Part shown: in pieces, positions 45,126 to 52,368 of the stretch
Layout: every line of letters starts with the position of its first letter
Position numbering within the stretch: position 1 is the stretch's first letter
NCBI GenBank assembly: GCA_001898335.1
Contig: MKTS01000001.1
Span: 372,001 to 436,000, forward strand
Direction of reading: 5' to 3'
Source: Mucilaginibacter sp. 44-25
Lineage (GTDB): Bacteria > Bacteroidota > Bacteroidia > Sphingobacteriales > Sphingobacteriaceae
DNA length: 64,000 nt
The notes under the pieces: generated by a model
Seen by the model: only the letters and a program-made list of their open reading frames with translations
Told to the model about the DNA's origin: nothing
Database searches by the model: none
Made by a program: the position numbers and the translations under genes

Positions 45126-45133
45126 CAAAAATA
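45126..45133 (-). promoter_or_regulatory. -7 box TATTTTTG of the arginine block
   Basis: Exact TAnnTTTG on the minus strand, 19 bases before the deiminase-family ATG. The word-repeat hairpin starts 22 bases further upstream, covering the -33 region. Confidence 0.55.
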
Positions 45134-45154
45134 GGGAATTTTACTTAGATGATT

Positions 45155-45250
45155 CATAGTCGATAGTCAATAGACAATAGTCCATAGCCATAACTAAAAT
45201 GCGTACAGAATTTAAACTATCGACTATGGGCCATTGACTATGGACTATCC
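45155..45250. repeat. Word-repeat inverted pair in a divergent promoter region, ATAGTC words
   Basis: The left arm at 45155-45187 is made of ATAGTCG, ATAGTCA, ATAGACA and ATAGTCC units. The right arm at 45217-45250 is the imperfect reverse complement (CTATCGACTATGG, CCATTGACTATGGACTAT). It lies between the promoters of the divergent deiminase-family gene and argS, so it cannot be the terminator of either. Confidence 0.8.
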
Positions 45251-45262
45251 ACCGATAAATGT

Positions 45263-45270
45263 TATTTTTG
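45263..45270 (+). promoter_or_regulatory. -7 box TATTTTTG of argS, near-leaderless
   Basis: Exact TAnnTTTG ending four bases before the argS ATG. A TTG at 45234-45236 is the only -33 candidate, with a spacing longer than usual (26 bases). Confidence 0.55.
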
Positions 45271-45274
45271 CGCG

Positions 45275-47041
45275 ATGGATTTTATTATTGAGGCTGTTGT
45301 TAAAGCCGTTAAGGACTTATACCAAACCGATGTTGCCGCCGATGCTGTAAATCTGCAGGAAACCCGTAAGGAGTTTGAGGGGCAGGTTACCATAGTTACT
45401 TTCCCGTTCACTAAAGTATCGCGCAAAGGGCCGGAGCAAACCGGCACCGAGATTGGTGAGTACCTTAAAGCCAATGTTCAGGAGATCGCGTCGTTTAATG
45501 TGATCAAAGGCTTCCTTAATATTTCTATTGCCGATGCTTATTGGTTGTCCCAATTAAACAACAACATTCTTGCTGATGATTTTGCCGTAGTAAAACCCAA
45601 CGGCAAAAAGGTAATGGTTGAATATTCATCGCCAAATACCAACAAGCCACTACACTTGGGGCATATCCGTAATAACCTTTTGGGCTTCTCGCTGTCAGAA
45701 ATCCTTTCCGCAGCCGGCTATGAAGTGGTAAAGGCTAACCTGGTGAATGACAGGGGTATACACATTTGTAAAAGCATGCTGGCCTGGCAGCAGTTTGGCA
45801 ATGGCGAAACACCGCAAAGCTCGGGTTTGAAGGGCGACCACCTTGCCGGTAAATATTATGTTTGGTTTGATAAAGCTTATAAGCAGCAGATAACCGAACT
45901 GATTGAAGAGGGCCAAACCGAGGAAGAAGCCAAGAAGAATGCCCCGCTGATAAAACAGGCGCAGGAAATGCTGCAAAAATGGGAGGCGGGCGACGAAGAA
46001 GTGATCAGCCTGTGGAAAACCATGAACGGCTGGGTGTACGATGGTTTTGCCGAAACCTACAAAGCCCTGGGCGTTAGCTTTGATAAATATTACTACGAGA
46101 GCGACACTTATCTTTTAGGCAAGGACATTGTTGAAGAAGGCCTGGCCAAAGGTGTTTTCTTTAAAAAAGACGATGGCTCAGTTTGGATAGACTTGACCGA
46201 AGACGGCCTCGACCAAAAACTGGTTCTCCGTGCCGATGGTACTTCTGTTTACATCACCCAGGATCTGGGTACCGCTCAGCTCAAATACAACGACTACCAC
46301 ATGGATGAGTCTATCTATGTAGTAGGCAACGAGCAGGACTATCATTTTAAAGTGCTGTTCCTTATCCTGGAGAAATTAGGCAAAAGCTGGGCAAAGGGAC
46401 TTTACCATTTGTCGTACGGCATGGTTGATCTGCCATCTGGCAAAATGAAATCGCGCGAGGGAACGGTAGTTGATGCCGACGACCTGATGGCCGATATGTA
46501 TAGCACAGCTAAAGAACAAACCGATGCGGCGGGCAAAGTGGAAGGTTTATCAGACAGCGAAAAAGACGCTTTATACCATACCATAGGTATGGGCGCTTTA
46601 AAATATTTCCTGTTAAAGGTAGATCCTAAAAAACGCTTATTGTTTGACCCTAACGAGTCGGTAGATTTCCAGGGGCATACCGGGCCTTTCATACAATATA
46701 CGCACGCACGTATCAAATCTGTACTGGCAAAAGCCGGATATAAAGGGGTAGCCTTTACAAGCACTGATGCATTAGACCCTGTTGAGCGCGACCTGATCGT
46801 TAGCCTGACCAAATTCCCTGAAACCATTGCCGAAGCAGCGAAAGGGCATAGCCCGGCGGTAGTTGCCAACTACATTTACGAAGTAGCTAAAAATTTCAAT
46901 AAATTTTACCACGAAAAATCGGTAAACCAGGCCGAAACCGAAGATCTGAAACAGTTCAGGATGCAGCTTTCGGCAGCCACCGCGAACGTTATTAAGCGTG
47001 GCATGAAGCTGTTAGGCATACAGGTACCAGAGAGAATGTAA
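45275..47041 (+). CDS. argS: Arginyl-tRNA synthetase
   Basis: A 588-residue class I synthetase charging tRNA-Arg. It has an N-terminal Add-1 domain, the HIGH-type motif in SSPNTNKPLHLGHIRNN, DLGTAQLKYN and VVGNEQDYHFKVLF in the core, and a KMSKS-equivalent GKMKSREGTVV. An anticodon-binding DALR domain ends KRGMKLLGIQVPERM. It is divergent from the arginine block, so arginine use in translation and breakdown share a control region. Confidence 0.98.
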   Translation: MDFIIEAVVKAVKDLYQTDVAADAVNLQETRKEFEGQVTIVTFPFTKVSRKGPEQTGTEIGEYLKANVQEIASFNVIKGFLNISIADAYWLSQLNNNILADDFAVVKPNGKKVMVEYSSPNTNKPLHLGHIRNNLLGFSLSEILSAAGYEVVKANLVNDRGIHICKSMLAWQQFGNGETPQSSGLKGDHLAGKYYVWFDKAYKQQITELIEEGQTEEEAKKNAPLIKQAQEMLQKWEAGDEEVISLWKTMNGWVYDGFAETYKALGVSFDKYYYESDTYLLGKDIVEEGLAKGVFFKKDDGSVWIDLTEDGLDQKLVLRADGTSVYITQDLGTAQLKYNDYHMDESIYVVGNEQDYHFKVLFLILEKLGKSWAKGLYHLSYGMVDLPSGKMKSREGTVVDADDLMADMYSTAKEQTDAAGKVEGLSDSEKDALYHTIGMGALKYFLLKVDPKKRLLFDPNESVDFQGHTGPFIQYTHARIKSVLAKAGYKGVAFTSTDALDPVERDLIVSLTKFPETIAEAAKGHSPAVVANYIYEVAKNFNKFYHEKSVNQAETEDLKQFRMQLSAATANVIKRGMKLLGIQVPERM

Positions 47042-47053
47042 GTAAGATAGAAC

Positions 47054-47078
47054 CAAGATACAAGAGTCAAGAATTAAG
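47054..47078. repeat. Word-repeat half element, CAAGAGT words
   Basis: CAAGATACAAGAGTCAAGAA directly after argS, with the same word as at 23146 and 31600. There is no opposing arm here. Confidence 0.55.
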
Positions 47079-47090
47079 AAAGTGTAAATG

Positions 47091-47158
47091 TGAAAATATG
47101 CAGATAAGCAAATGAAAAACATCTGCATATCTGCACATTTATAATCTGCACATTTTCA
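47091..47158. repeat. Word-repeat hairpin, ATCTGCA words
   Basis: TGAAAATATGCAGAT at 47091-47105 faces ATCTGCACATTTTCA at 47144-47158 with one non-Watson-Crick position. Inner CATCTGCATATCTGCACAT units give alternative pairings. It sits between convergent argS and the YXWGXW gene and ends three bases before the latter's stop. Confidence 0.75.
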
Positions 47159-47160
47159 AA

Positions 47161-47454
47161 TTATCTCCAGTGGCCACGGCGCCATGCCCAGCCTCTGTTG
47201 GCATGTACCCAATTCCCTCGTACGTACACACGGTTAACACGAGGGCGTGTGTAATAGCCATTTACATATACGTAACGGTTGCCGCGGTACATCCATTCGC
47301 CGGGTACCCAGTAAGCGCCCGGATAAGGTGGGGCAGGGCGTACGTAAACCGGCTCAACCGGTTGATCGGCTACATAATAATCGCTTGCGCATGAAGACAG
47401 AAACAACGTACCTGCTATTGCTGTCATAATTCCTAATTTACTTAATGTCTTCAT
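47161..47454 (-). CDS. YXWGXW-repeat small lipoprotein
   Basis: A 97-residue lipoprotein (MKTLSKLGIMTAIAGTLFLSSC) followed by a short, very aromatic and arginine-rich body: YWVPGEWMYRGNRYVYVNGY, then GNWVHANRGWAWRRGHWR. This is the YXWGXW repeat pattern common in Bacteroidota and Proteobacteria; its function is not known. It is probably anchored to the outer membrane. Confidence 0.8.
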   Translation of the reverse strand: MKTLSKLGIMTAIAGTLFLSSCASDYYVADQPVEPVYVRPAPPYPGAYWVPGEWMYRGNRYVYVNGYYTRPRVNRVYVRGNWVHANRGWAWRRGHWR

Positions 47455-47493
47455 CTGTAATGTGGTTTGTTGGTAAGACGATTAAACTGATAA

Positions 47494-47510
47494 ATGGTTT
47501 AGTAAACCAT
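47494..47510. promoter_or_regulatory. Dyad ATGGTTTA-G-TAAACCAT
   Basis: Perfect 8-bp inverted repeat in the 170-bp gap between the divergent YXWGXW and NlpC/P60 genes. It is operator-like in placement. Confidence 0.35.
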
Positions 47511-47624
47511 AGAGCATACAGAAGTAACTGGTTAAGAGTACCTAAGCACCTGTAAAAGTAACAGTGTTAACATGTTTAAAACATCAGCAACCGTAATTTC
47601 CCGTTTTAGGAATATCTTTATGGC

Positions 47625-48236
47625 ATGATTGGTAAATGTTATTACAGGGTATGTCTTTTAGCAGTTTTAGTAGTAGTGATATCATCCTGTTCGCATAAAC
47701 TTACGCCTCGTAAAACCACGGTAGATGATGTTACCGGCATACCGGTTAAACGCGGGCCTTACGTAATGGTAAAGCCTGAAAAGGAAATAGCCGAGAAATA
47801 TGCCTCGCTGATGGGGGTAAAGCGCGGTGATATACAAAACGGACGCTTATACAGTTTCATAGAAGAGTGGTATGGTACGCCGTACCGCTTAGGGGGTATG
47901 GATAAGGATGGTATTGATTGCTCCGGCCTGGTATTCTTATTACAACTGCAGGTGTACGACCAGCCTGTACCACGTACGTGCGCCATGCAGGTAGGCATCA
48001 TTAAACGTAAATATGAGGATGAATTACAGGAAGGCGACCTGGTTTTCTTTGACTTCGACGGTAAACAATTCAGCCATGTGGGCGTGTATTTGCAAAACGG
48101 TTACTTTGTGCATGCCAGTACGCGCAAGGGGGTAATGATAGCACGGCTACATGATAATGGCATATACAAATTTTTCTCCCGAGCAGGCTCAGTGATTGAC
48201 AACGATACGGCCATACAAACCAGCATGCAACAATAA
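47625..48236 (+). CDS. NlpC/P60 cell-wall hydrolase, lipoprotein
   Basis: A 203-residue lipoprotein (cysteine 22 in VVVISSC). The C-terminal NlpC/P60 peptidase has catalytic Cys99 (KDGIDCSGLVFLL), His151 (FSHVGVYLQNGY) and His163 (FVHASTRKG). Members cleave D-glutamyl-diaminopimelate bonds of peptidoglycan in the periplasm. It is a single gene with no close operon partner. Confidence 0.92.
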   Translation: MIGKCYYRVCLLAVLVVVISSCSHKLTPRKTTVDDVTGIPVKRGPYVMVKPEKEIAEKYASLMGVKRGDIQNGRLYSFIEEWYGTPYRLGGMDKDGIDCSGLVFLLQLQVYDQPVPRTCAMQVGIIKRKYEDELQEGDLVFFDFDGKQFSHVGVYLQNGYFVHASTRKGVMIARLHDNGIYKFFSRAGSVIDNDTAIQTSMQQ

Positions 48237-48367
48237 GTGTTAAATATACGGTGCAACTTATAATTAAATATCAGTGTTAAGTTTATGATCAATACTTAAC
48301 ATAATCATAATATTGAATTAATATTTAAATGATATAGATTTACACCCATAAATCAGATACTTATAAA

Positions 48368-48664
48368 ATGAAAGATAAACTTAAGCCACTTATTAAAGAA
48401 GCTAAAAAAACCGCACAAAAGGCCATACATCAGCAACTGGTTGCCAGTTTAAAAGAAGTAGCCACAAAATTTAGCACCGCTTCAAAAAAACTTGATAAAA
48501 AAATCGACAAAGAAGCCAAAAAGCTTGCTAAAAAGATGGCCAAGAACATCAGCATCAATAAAGATGAGTTGCTGAAAGATACTACCGCGCCTGCAAAAGC
48601 TATTGCGGTTCCGGTAAAGCCTAAAGCCGCAAAAAAGGCCGAAACAGAAGCCAATCCCCAGTAA
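48368..48664 (+). CDS. Lysine-rich small protein of unknown function
   Basis: A 98-residue basic protein with 26 lysines, no signal peptide, an amphipathic helical first two thirds (KLIKEAKKTAQKAI, KKLDKKIDKEAKKLAKKMAK) and an Ala/Pro/Lys tail (VPVKPKAAKKAE). The composition recalls histone H1-like or phasin-like proteins, but composition alone does not decide. It ends two bases from the convergent regulator gene. Its frame is clean and preceded by an AT-rich promoter-like gap. Confidence 0.7.
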   Translation: MKDKLKPLIKEAKKTAQKAIHQQLVASLKEVATKFSTASKKLDKKIDKEAKKLAKKMAKNISINKDELLKDTTAPAKAIAVPVKPKAAKKAETEANPQ

Positions 48665-48666
48665 TT

Positions 48667-49320
48667 TTACAACTTAATCAGTTCGCTTTTTAAAGCCGAA
48701 ATTACCAGGCCTGTTCTGGATTTAACATCAAATTTCTGGAACAGCGCCTCCCTGTAATTATCTATGGTATGGGGGCTCAGGTTCATCATATCGGCTATTT
48801 GCTTGTAGGTATAGTCCGAGCAGCATAATTCCAGAAACTTTTGCTCATTCTTATTCAATTCTATCGCTGCCGTTTTTACAGGCTGGTTATTTTGAATATT
48901 GCGCAACAACTTACCCGACACAAGTTCGTTAATGTAAAAAGAATGTTTAGCTATTCCTTTAATCGCGCTGATCAGGTCGCCGGTTCTGGATTGTTTGAGC
49001 ATATACCCACCCGCGCCACTTTTTAACATACCGATAATAGGCTTATCTTCTTCAAACATACTTAGGGCCAGTACATTAATATCCGGATAATTTTCTTTGA
49101 GCCACCTGGTGGTTTCGTAACCATCCATAACCGGCATGGTAATGTCCATCAGTATTACTTCTGGCAACTGGTTGTCGCAAAGTTTTTTGATCATATCGGC
49201 GCCGTTATCGGCGTCGAATAAAACATTTACCTCGTTTGACTCCGAAAGTAATTTGGCAAGCCCCTGCCTGAACAGGGTATGGTCATCAACAATGGCGATA
49301 TTAATTTTCTCAGAAGTCAT
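48667..49320 (-). CDS. LuxR/NarL-type response regulator
   Basis: 217 residues. The receiver domain has phospho-acceptor Asp59 (VILMDITMPVMDGYETT). The C-terminal LuxR helix-turn-helix is CSDYTYKQIADMMNLSPHTI. It lies four bases downstream of a HisKA_3-type kinase and is its likely partner. Confidence 0.95.
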   Translation of the reverse strand: MTSEKINIAIVDDHTLFRQGLAKLLSESNEVNVLFDADNGADMIKKLCDNQLPEVILMDITMPVMDGYETTRWLKENYPDINVLALSMFEEDKPIIGMLKSGAGGYMLKQSRTGDLISAIKGIAKHSFYINELVSGKLLRNIQNNQPVKTAAIELNKNEQKFLELCCSDYTYKQIADMMNLSPHTIDNYREALFQKFDVKSRTGLVISALKSELIKL

Positions 49321-49324
49321 AAAG

Positions 49325-50113
49325 TTATAGGTTAGGAATTTGTATAGTAATAGTTGATCCTTTTCCGGGAGTTGACCGGATGCTGGCTGTCCCGTTTATC
49401 ATGGCCGATCTTTTTACCATGTTGTGCAGGCCCATACCGCTTTTACGGCTTAGCGCCTCCTCCACGTTAAAGCCCGTTCCGTTATCAGTTATTTCCAGTA
49501 TGCAGGCGCCATTAACCTGATTCAGGTTAATGTGTATGGCAGTGGCGCGTGCGTGTTGTATAATGTTGTTGATGATCTCCTGGAACAACCTGAAAAGTAT
49601 GGTTTCTTTCGCGTTATCCAGTTGTGAAAGATCATGGTCGTAATTAAATACCACCTCAAACTTATCCGATCGCCTGAGCCATTCCAACTCAAAATTAATG
49701 GCTGATGCCAAGCCCCGGCTCACAATTTCCTCGCCGTGCAGCAACCTCGAAAGTGCCTTAACTTCTTTAATGGAGCGCATGGTGAGGTCTTCCACAAGAG
49801 CAAGCTTTTCAGCGGTATTTTTGGTATCTGTTACATCAACCGAACTTAGAGTAATGGTGGTTAAGCTAAGCAACTGGCCAATATTGTCATGCAGGTCATA
49901 AGCTACGGTTTTAAGCGTTTGTTCCTGCACCTCCATTTGTGTTTTTAGAAGCTCTGTTTCAAAATTCTTTTGCATGAGTATGGTATCATCACGGTGCTGC
50001 TTCTTACGCCGGTTGTACGACAGTACATACAGGATAAGGAACATCGGCGCTATTAAAAAGATCACCGATGTTAAGCCTATCAGCGATATTACTTCCTTTG
50101 TCGATATCTGCAT
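49325..50113 (-). CDS. Sensor histidine kinase, NarX/DegS class
   Basis: 262 residues from the ATG at 50113. One N-terminal membrane helix (about 8-31) is followed by a coiled linker. The HisKA_3 dimer motif AYDLHDNIGQLLSL has phospho-acceptor His75, and the HATPase_c domain has EIINNIIQHARAT (N box), EITDNGTGF and SGMGLHNM (G boxes). It has no extracellular sensor domain, so it probably reads a signal through the membrane protein encoded just upstream, which it overlaps by 25 bp. Confidence 0.93.
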   Translation of the reverse strand: MQISTKEVISLIGLTSVIFLIAPMFLILYVLSYNRRKKQHRDDTILMQKNFETELLKTQMEVQEQTLKTVAYDLHDNIGQLLSLTTITLSSVDVTDTKNTAEKLALVEDLTMRSIKEVKALSRLLHGEEIVSRGLASAINFELEWLRRSDKFEVVFNYDHDLSQLDNAKETILFRLFQEIINNIIQHARATAIHINLNQVNGACILEITDNGTGFNVEEALSRKSGMGLHNMVKRSAMINGTASIRSTPGKGSTITIQIPNL

Positions 50114-50736
50114 ATGAAAGCGTATGACCAAAATGTATACATGATGATATCCAGCACATTAAAAATAATATACCTGATGGAGTTATTGTAGGTGATAGAC
50201 TCGTATTTGGCCAAATAGTCCAAAAAGTTATTACAGGCCGTGCTCCCAAAATAAAAGAACAGGGCGCCGCTAACCCACCAGAACGATGCCGAGTACAGCA
50301 ACGGCTCAAAACGCTCGTCTTTAAGTTTAAGGTAATAATAGTACAGACTGGCAAGTACAAACACAACCGACATTACCGATGCCGTAACTGATACGAAACC
50401 CGAGAAGTTAATATGAATAAGTTCGCCCAGATAAAGCGCTAAAAAAGCCGTATACCACGTAATAAGCCATTTAACCGGGTAATGGTAAGGCCTATACAGA
50501 TAGAAAAAAAAGAAGCTGGTAAAACCACACTCAAATAACAGATAGATATTATAAATAGGATAGTTATTTACCCTGAGATGGTGGCGCATATAAATGCCTC
50601 CTAACTCTGTTGCGCAGGTAAGCAACAAGAACGGGATAAATATTTTCCAGGCCGGGCTTTTGTCTTTCCGCAAAAAAACAAAAGCCGCCAGGAAACATAT
50701 GCATTCTGTAAAAGTATTAATGCTTAAATAGGCCAC
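50089..50736 (-). CDS. Polytopic membrane protein linked to the histidine kinase
   Basis: 215 residues with about six to seven hydrophobic helices and short loops, rich in Tyr and Phe (SFFFFYLYRPYHYP, LASLYYYYLKLKDE). No known enzymatic motif. Its 3' end overlaps the kinase start by 25 bp, so the two are translationally coupled. I infer a sensory or accessory role for the kinase, which itself has only one helix. It follows the lipoprotein gene by 11 bp. Confidence 0.85.
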   Translation of the reverse strand: MAYLSINTFTECICFLAAFVFLRKDKSPAWKIFIPFLLLTCATELGGIYMRHHLRVNNYPIYNIYLLFECGFTSFFFFYLYRPYHYPVKWLITWYTAFLALYLGELIHINFSGFVSVTASVMSVVFVLASLYYYYLKLKDERFEPLLYSASFWWVSGALFFYFGSTACNNFLDYLAKYESITYNNSIRYIIFNVLDIIMYTFWSYAFICRYRQRK

Positions 50737-50747
50737 TATAATAACAG

Positions 50748-51341
50748 TTACGGGATAAGGGTAGCACCTAAGCTGTTACAATCTCTTGGCGGCGGGCATA
50801 ATTCGCCACGGTTTTCGGGCGTACCGCCTACTATAAAGCCTTTGGATGGCTGGCCGTTGGCACCCTGCAGTTTGTTGGTGTAATAATCGCGATGGAATTT
50901 TTGGCTCATTTTATTGGTGCTGTCTTTTGTAGATACTAATACCAATGTGGTATGCCCCCAATAATCAGTAGCAGGTTTGTGGCCACCAATAAATTTTGCC
51001 GGATATATGGTGTCATAAGTGGCAAGGTAAAAACGTATGCCATCTCCGCCTTCATTCTTAATTTTATTTACCAGTTTCTGCAACCTGTCTGCACTAAACC
51101 ATATGGCGCGTGTATTAGGTACTTTTTTCTTTTTTGAATCATTTTGCAAATTACCTATAGAGTCTACAGTACCGGCATGTTTTTCGTAATTCTTTACATA
51201 TTGTTTCGCCAGTTCATAAGTAAGGCTGTCCGGATCGTTCAACGCTGCAGAGGTGTTCAGATCGGCATGTTGATTTTGGCAGGCAGCCAGCGCGAAGGCA
51301 AATAAGGCTGAAGCGAGTAAGGTTTTTTTAAGAGTGGTCAT
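50748..51341 (-). CDS. Lipoprotein heading a two-component operon
   Basis: A 197-residue lipoprotein (signal to LAAC, cysteine about 20). The body contains RAIWFSADRLQKLVNKIK and GGDGIRFYLATYD, then KPATDYWGHTTLVLVSTKDS, and a C-terminal NRGELCPPPRDC. I recognise no domain. It is first of four tightly spaced genes (lipoprotein, membrane protein, kinase, regulator), which suggests an envelope component of that signalling pathway (inference). Confidence 0.82.
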   Translation of the reverse strand: MTTLKKTLLASALFAFALAACQNQHADLNTSAALNDPDSLTYELAKQYVKNYEKHAGTVDSIGNLQNDSKKKKVPNTRAIWFSADRLQKLVNKIKNEGGDGIRFYLATYDTIYPAKFIGGHKPATDYWGHTTLVLVSTKDSTNKMSQKFHRDYYTNKLQGANGQPSKGFIVGGTPENRGELCPPPRDCNSLGATLIP

Positions 51342-51617
51342 GGTTGCTATATAATTTATCGAAGTTGCTTATTTAAGTAATGATTAACAATACTCCTCAC
51401 TGCCTTTTTTTAACCTAAGTTTTTATTAAAAAAAGCTGTTTTCACCCTATATTATTTTAATTGATAAGTTGAGATTTGAGGTAAAATATCTTACTTGTTA
51501 AAATAAACAACCGTAATTTATTTTGAATGACATTTATTAAAACGGGTATTACACACCAGTTAATAGTTTGTTCAGCAATCAATTTAGTAATATTATAACT
51601 TAAATCTTATCACAATT

Positions 51618-52157
51618 ATGGAACCTTTAGTAGGCGAGATCAAATTGTTCGCAGGTAACTTTGCGCCCCAGGGCTGGTTTTTTTGCGATGGCACCACGTT
51701 ACCCATTAGCCGTTACCAGGCTTTATTCTCATTATTAGGCACGATGTATGGTGGCGATGGATATAGTAATTTTCAATTGCCCGATCTTCGTGGCACCGTA
51801 CCCTTGCATGTAGGCAACGGCGGCAGCCAGTCTGGTGTTACCGTAACTTTGGGCCAGCGCACCGGCAGCGCCAGTGTAAAGCTGGATGTTACCCAATTAC
51901 CAGCACATACGCACAATTTAAATGCTGTTTCGGTTGGTACCAAACCGCAGCCTAACGGTAATTATTTATCGGCACTTCCGGTTGATCCTAACACCGGGGA
52001 GGGTACTAATAATTATGCCGATGGCACACCCGACTCAGTACTTAATGCCGGTTCTGTTGCCCCTGTGGGTGGTGGCCTTCCTTTTAATATTGTTCAGCCC
52101 TCATTAGGAGTTAACTACATTATCGCTTACGAAGGTATATATCCTTCACGCCCATAA
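51618..52157 (+). CDS. Phage-tail-collar-domain protein (MdpB-like)
   Basis: A 179-residue protein with the tail-collar motif near the start (GEIKLFAGNFAPQGWFFCDG, LFSLLGTMYGGDGYSNFQLP, DLRGTVPLHVG) and the AHTHNL metal-binding type turn. Such proteins are phage tail-fibre tips but also free-standing bacterial proteins. No other phage gene is nearby. It has no signal peptide and lies 211 bp before a giant surface protein. A 15-bp hairpin follows it. Confidence 0.88.
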   Translation: MEPLVGEIKLFAGNFAPQGWFFCDGTTLPISRYQALFSLLGTMYGGDGYSNFQLPDLRGTVPLHVGNGGSQSGVTVTLGQRTGSASVKLDVTQLPAHTHNLNAVSVGTKPQPNGNYLSALPVDPNTGEGTNNYADGTPDSVLNAGSVAPVGGGLPFNIVQPSLGVNYIIAYEGIYPSRP

Positions 52158-52177
52158 TTAGTAGACAAAATCACCCT

Positions 52178-52213
52178 TACCCTGCAATAACTTTAAATAG
52201 TTGTTGCAGGGTA
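52178..52213 (+). terminator. Hairpin after the tail-collar gene
   Basis: TACCCTGCAATAACT and AGTTGTTGCAGGGTA, 15 bp with one G-T pair and a six-base loop. No T tract follows, so it may be a pause or processing site rather than a classic terminator. Confidence 0.5.
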
Positions 52214-52368
52214 TATAAGTAACCGGCGGGTGCCGGCTTGCTGCATTCCATAATAATTAATAGGTAACTCCTGCGCGCTGTCCCGTATGGGGTTTTACAG
52301 GTTAATAGCATTACCACAGTTATCAGCATAGTAAGCTCACCAAAACCGATCACACAAATTCTCTCTAT

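Noticed and set aside
23146..47158. Word repeats as a CRISPR array
   Set aside because: The words are 7-8 bp, directly abutting and without unique spacers of constant length, and no cas gene is present.
51618..52157. Tail-collar gene as a sign of a prophage
   Set aside because: No capsid, terminase, portal, integrase or lysis gene lies within the window; the neighbours are type IX surface genes.
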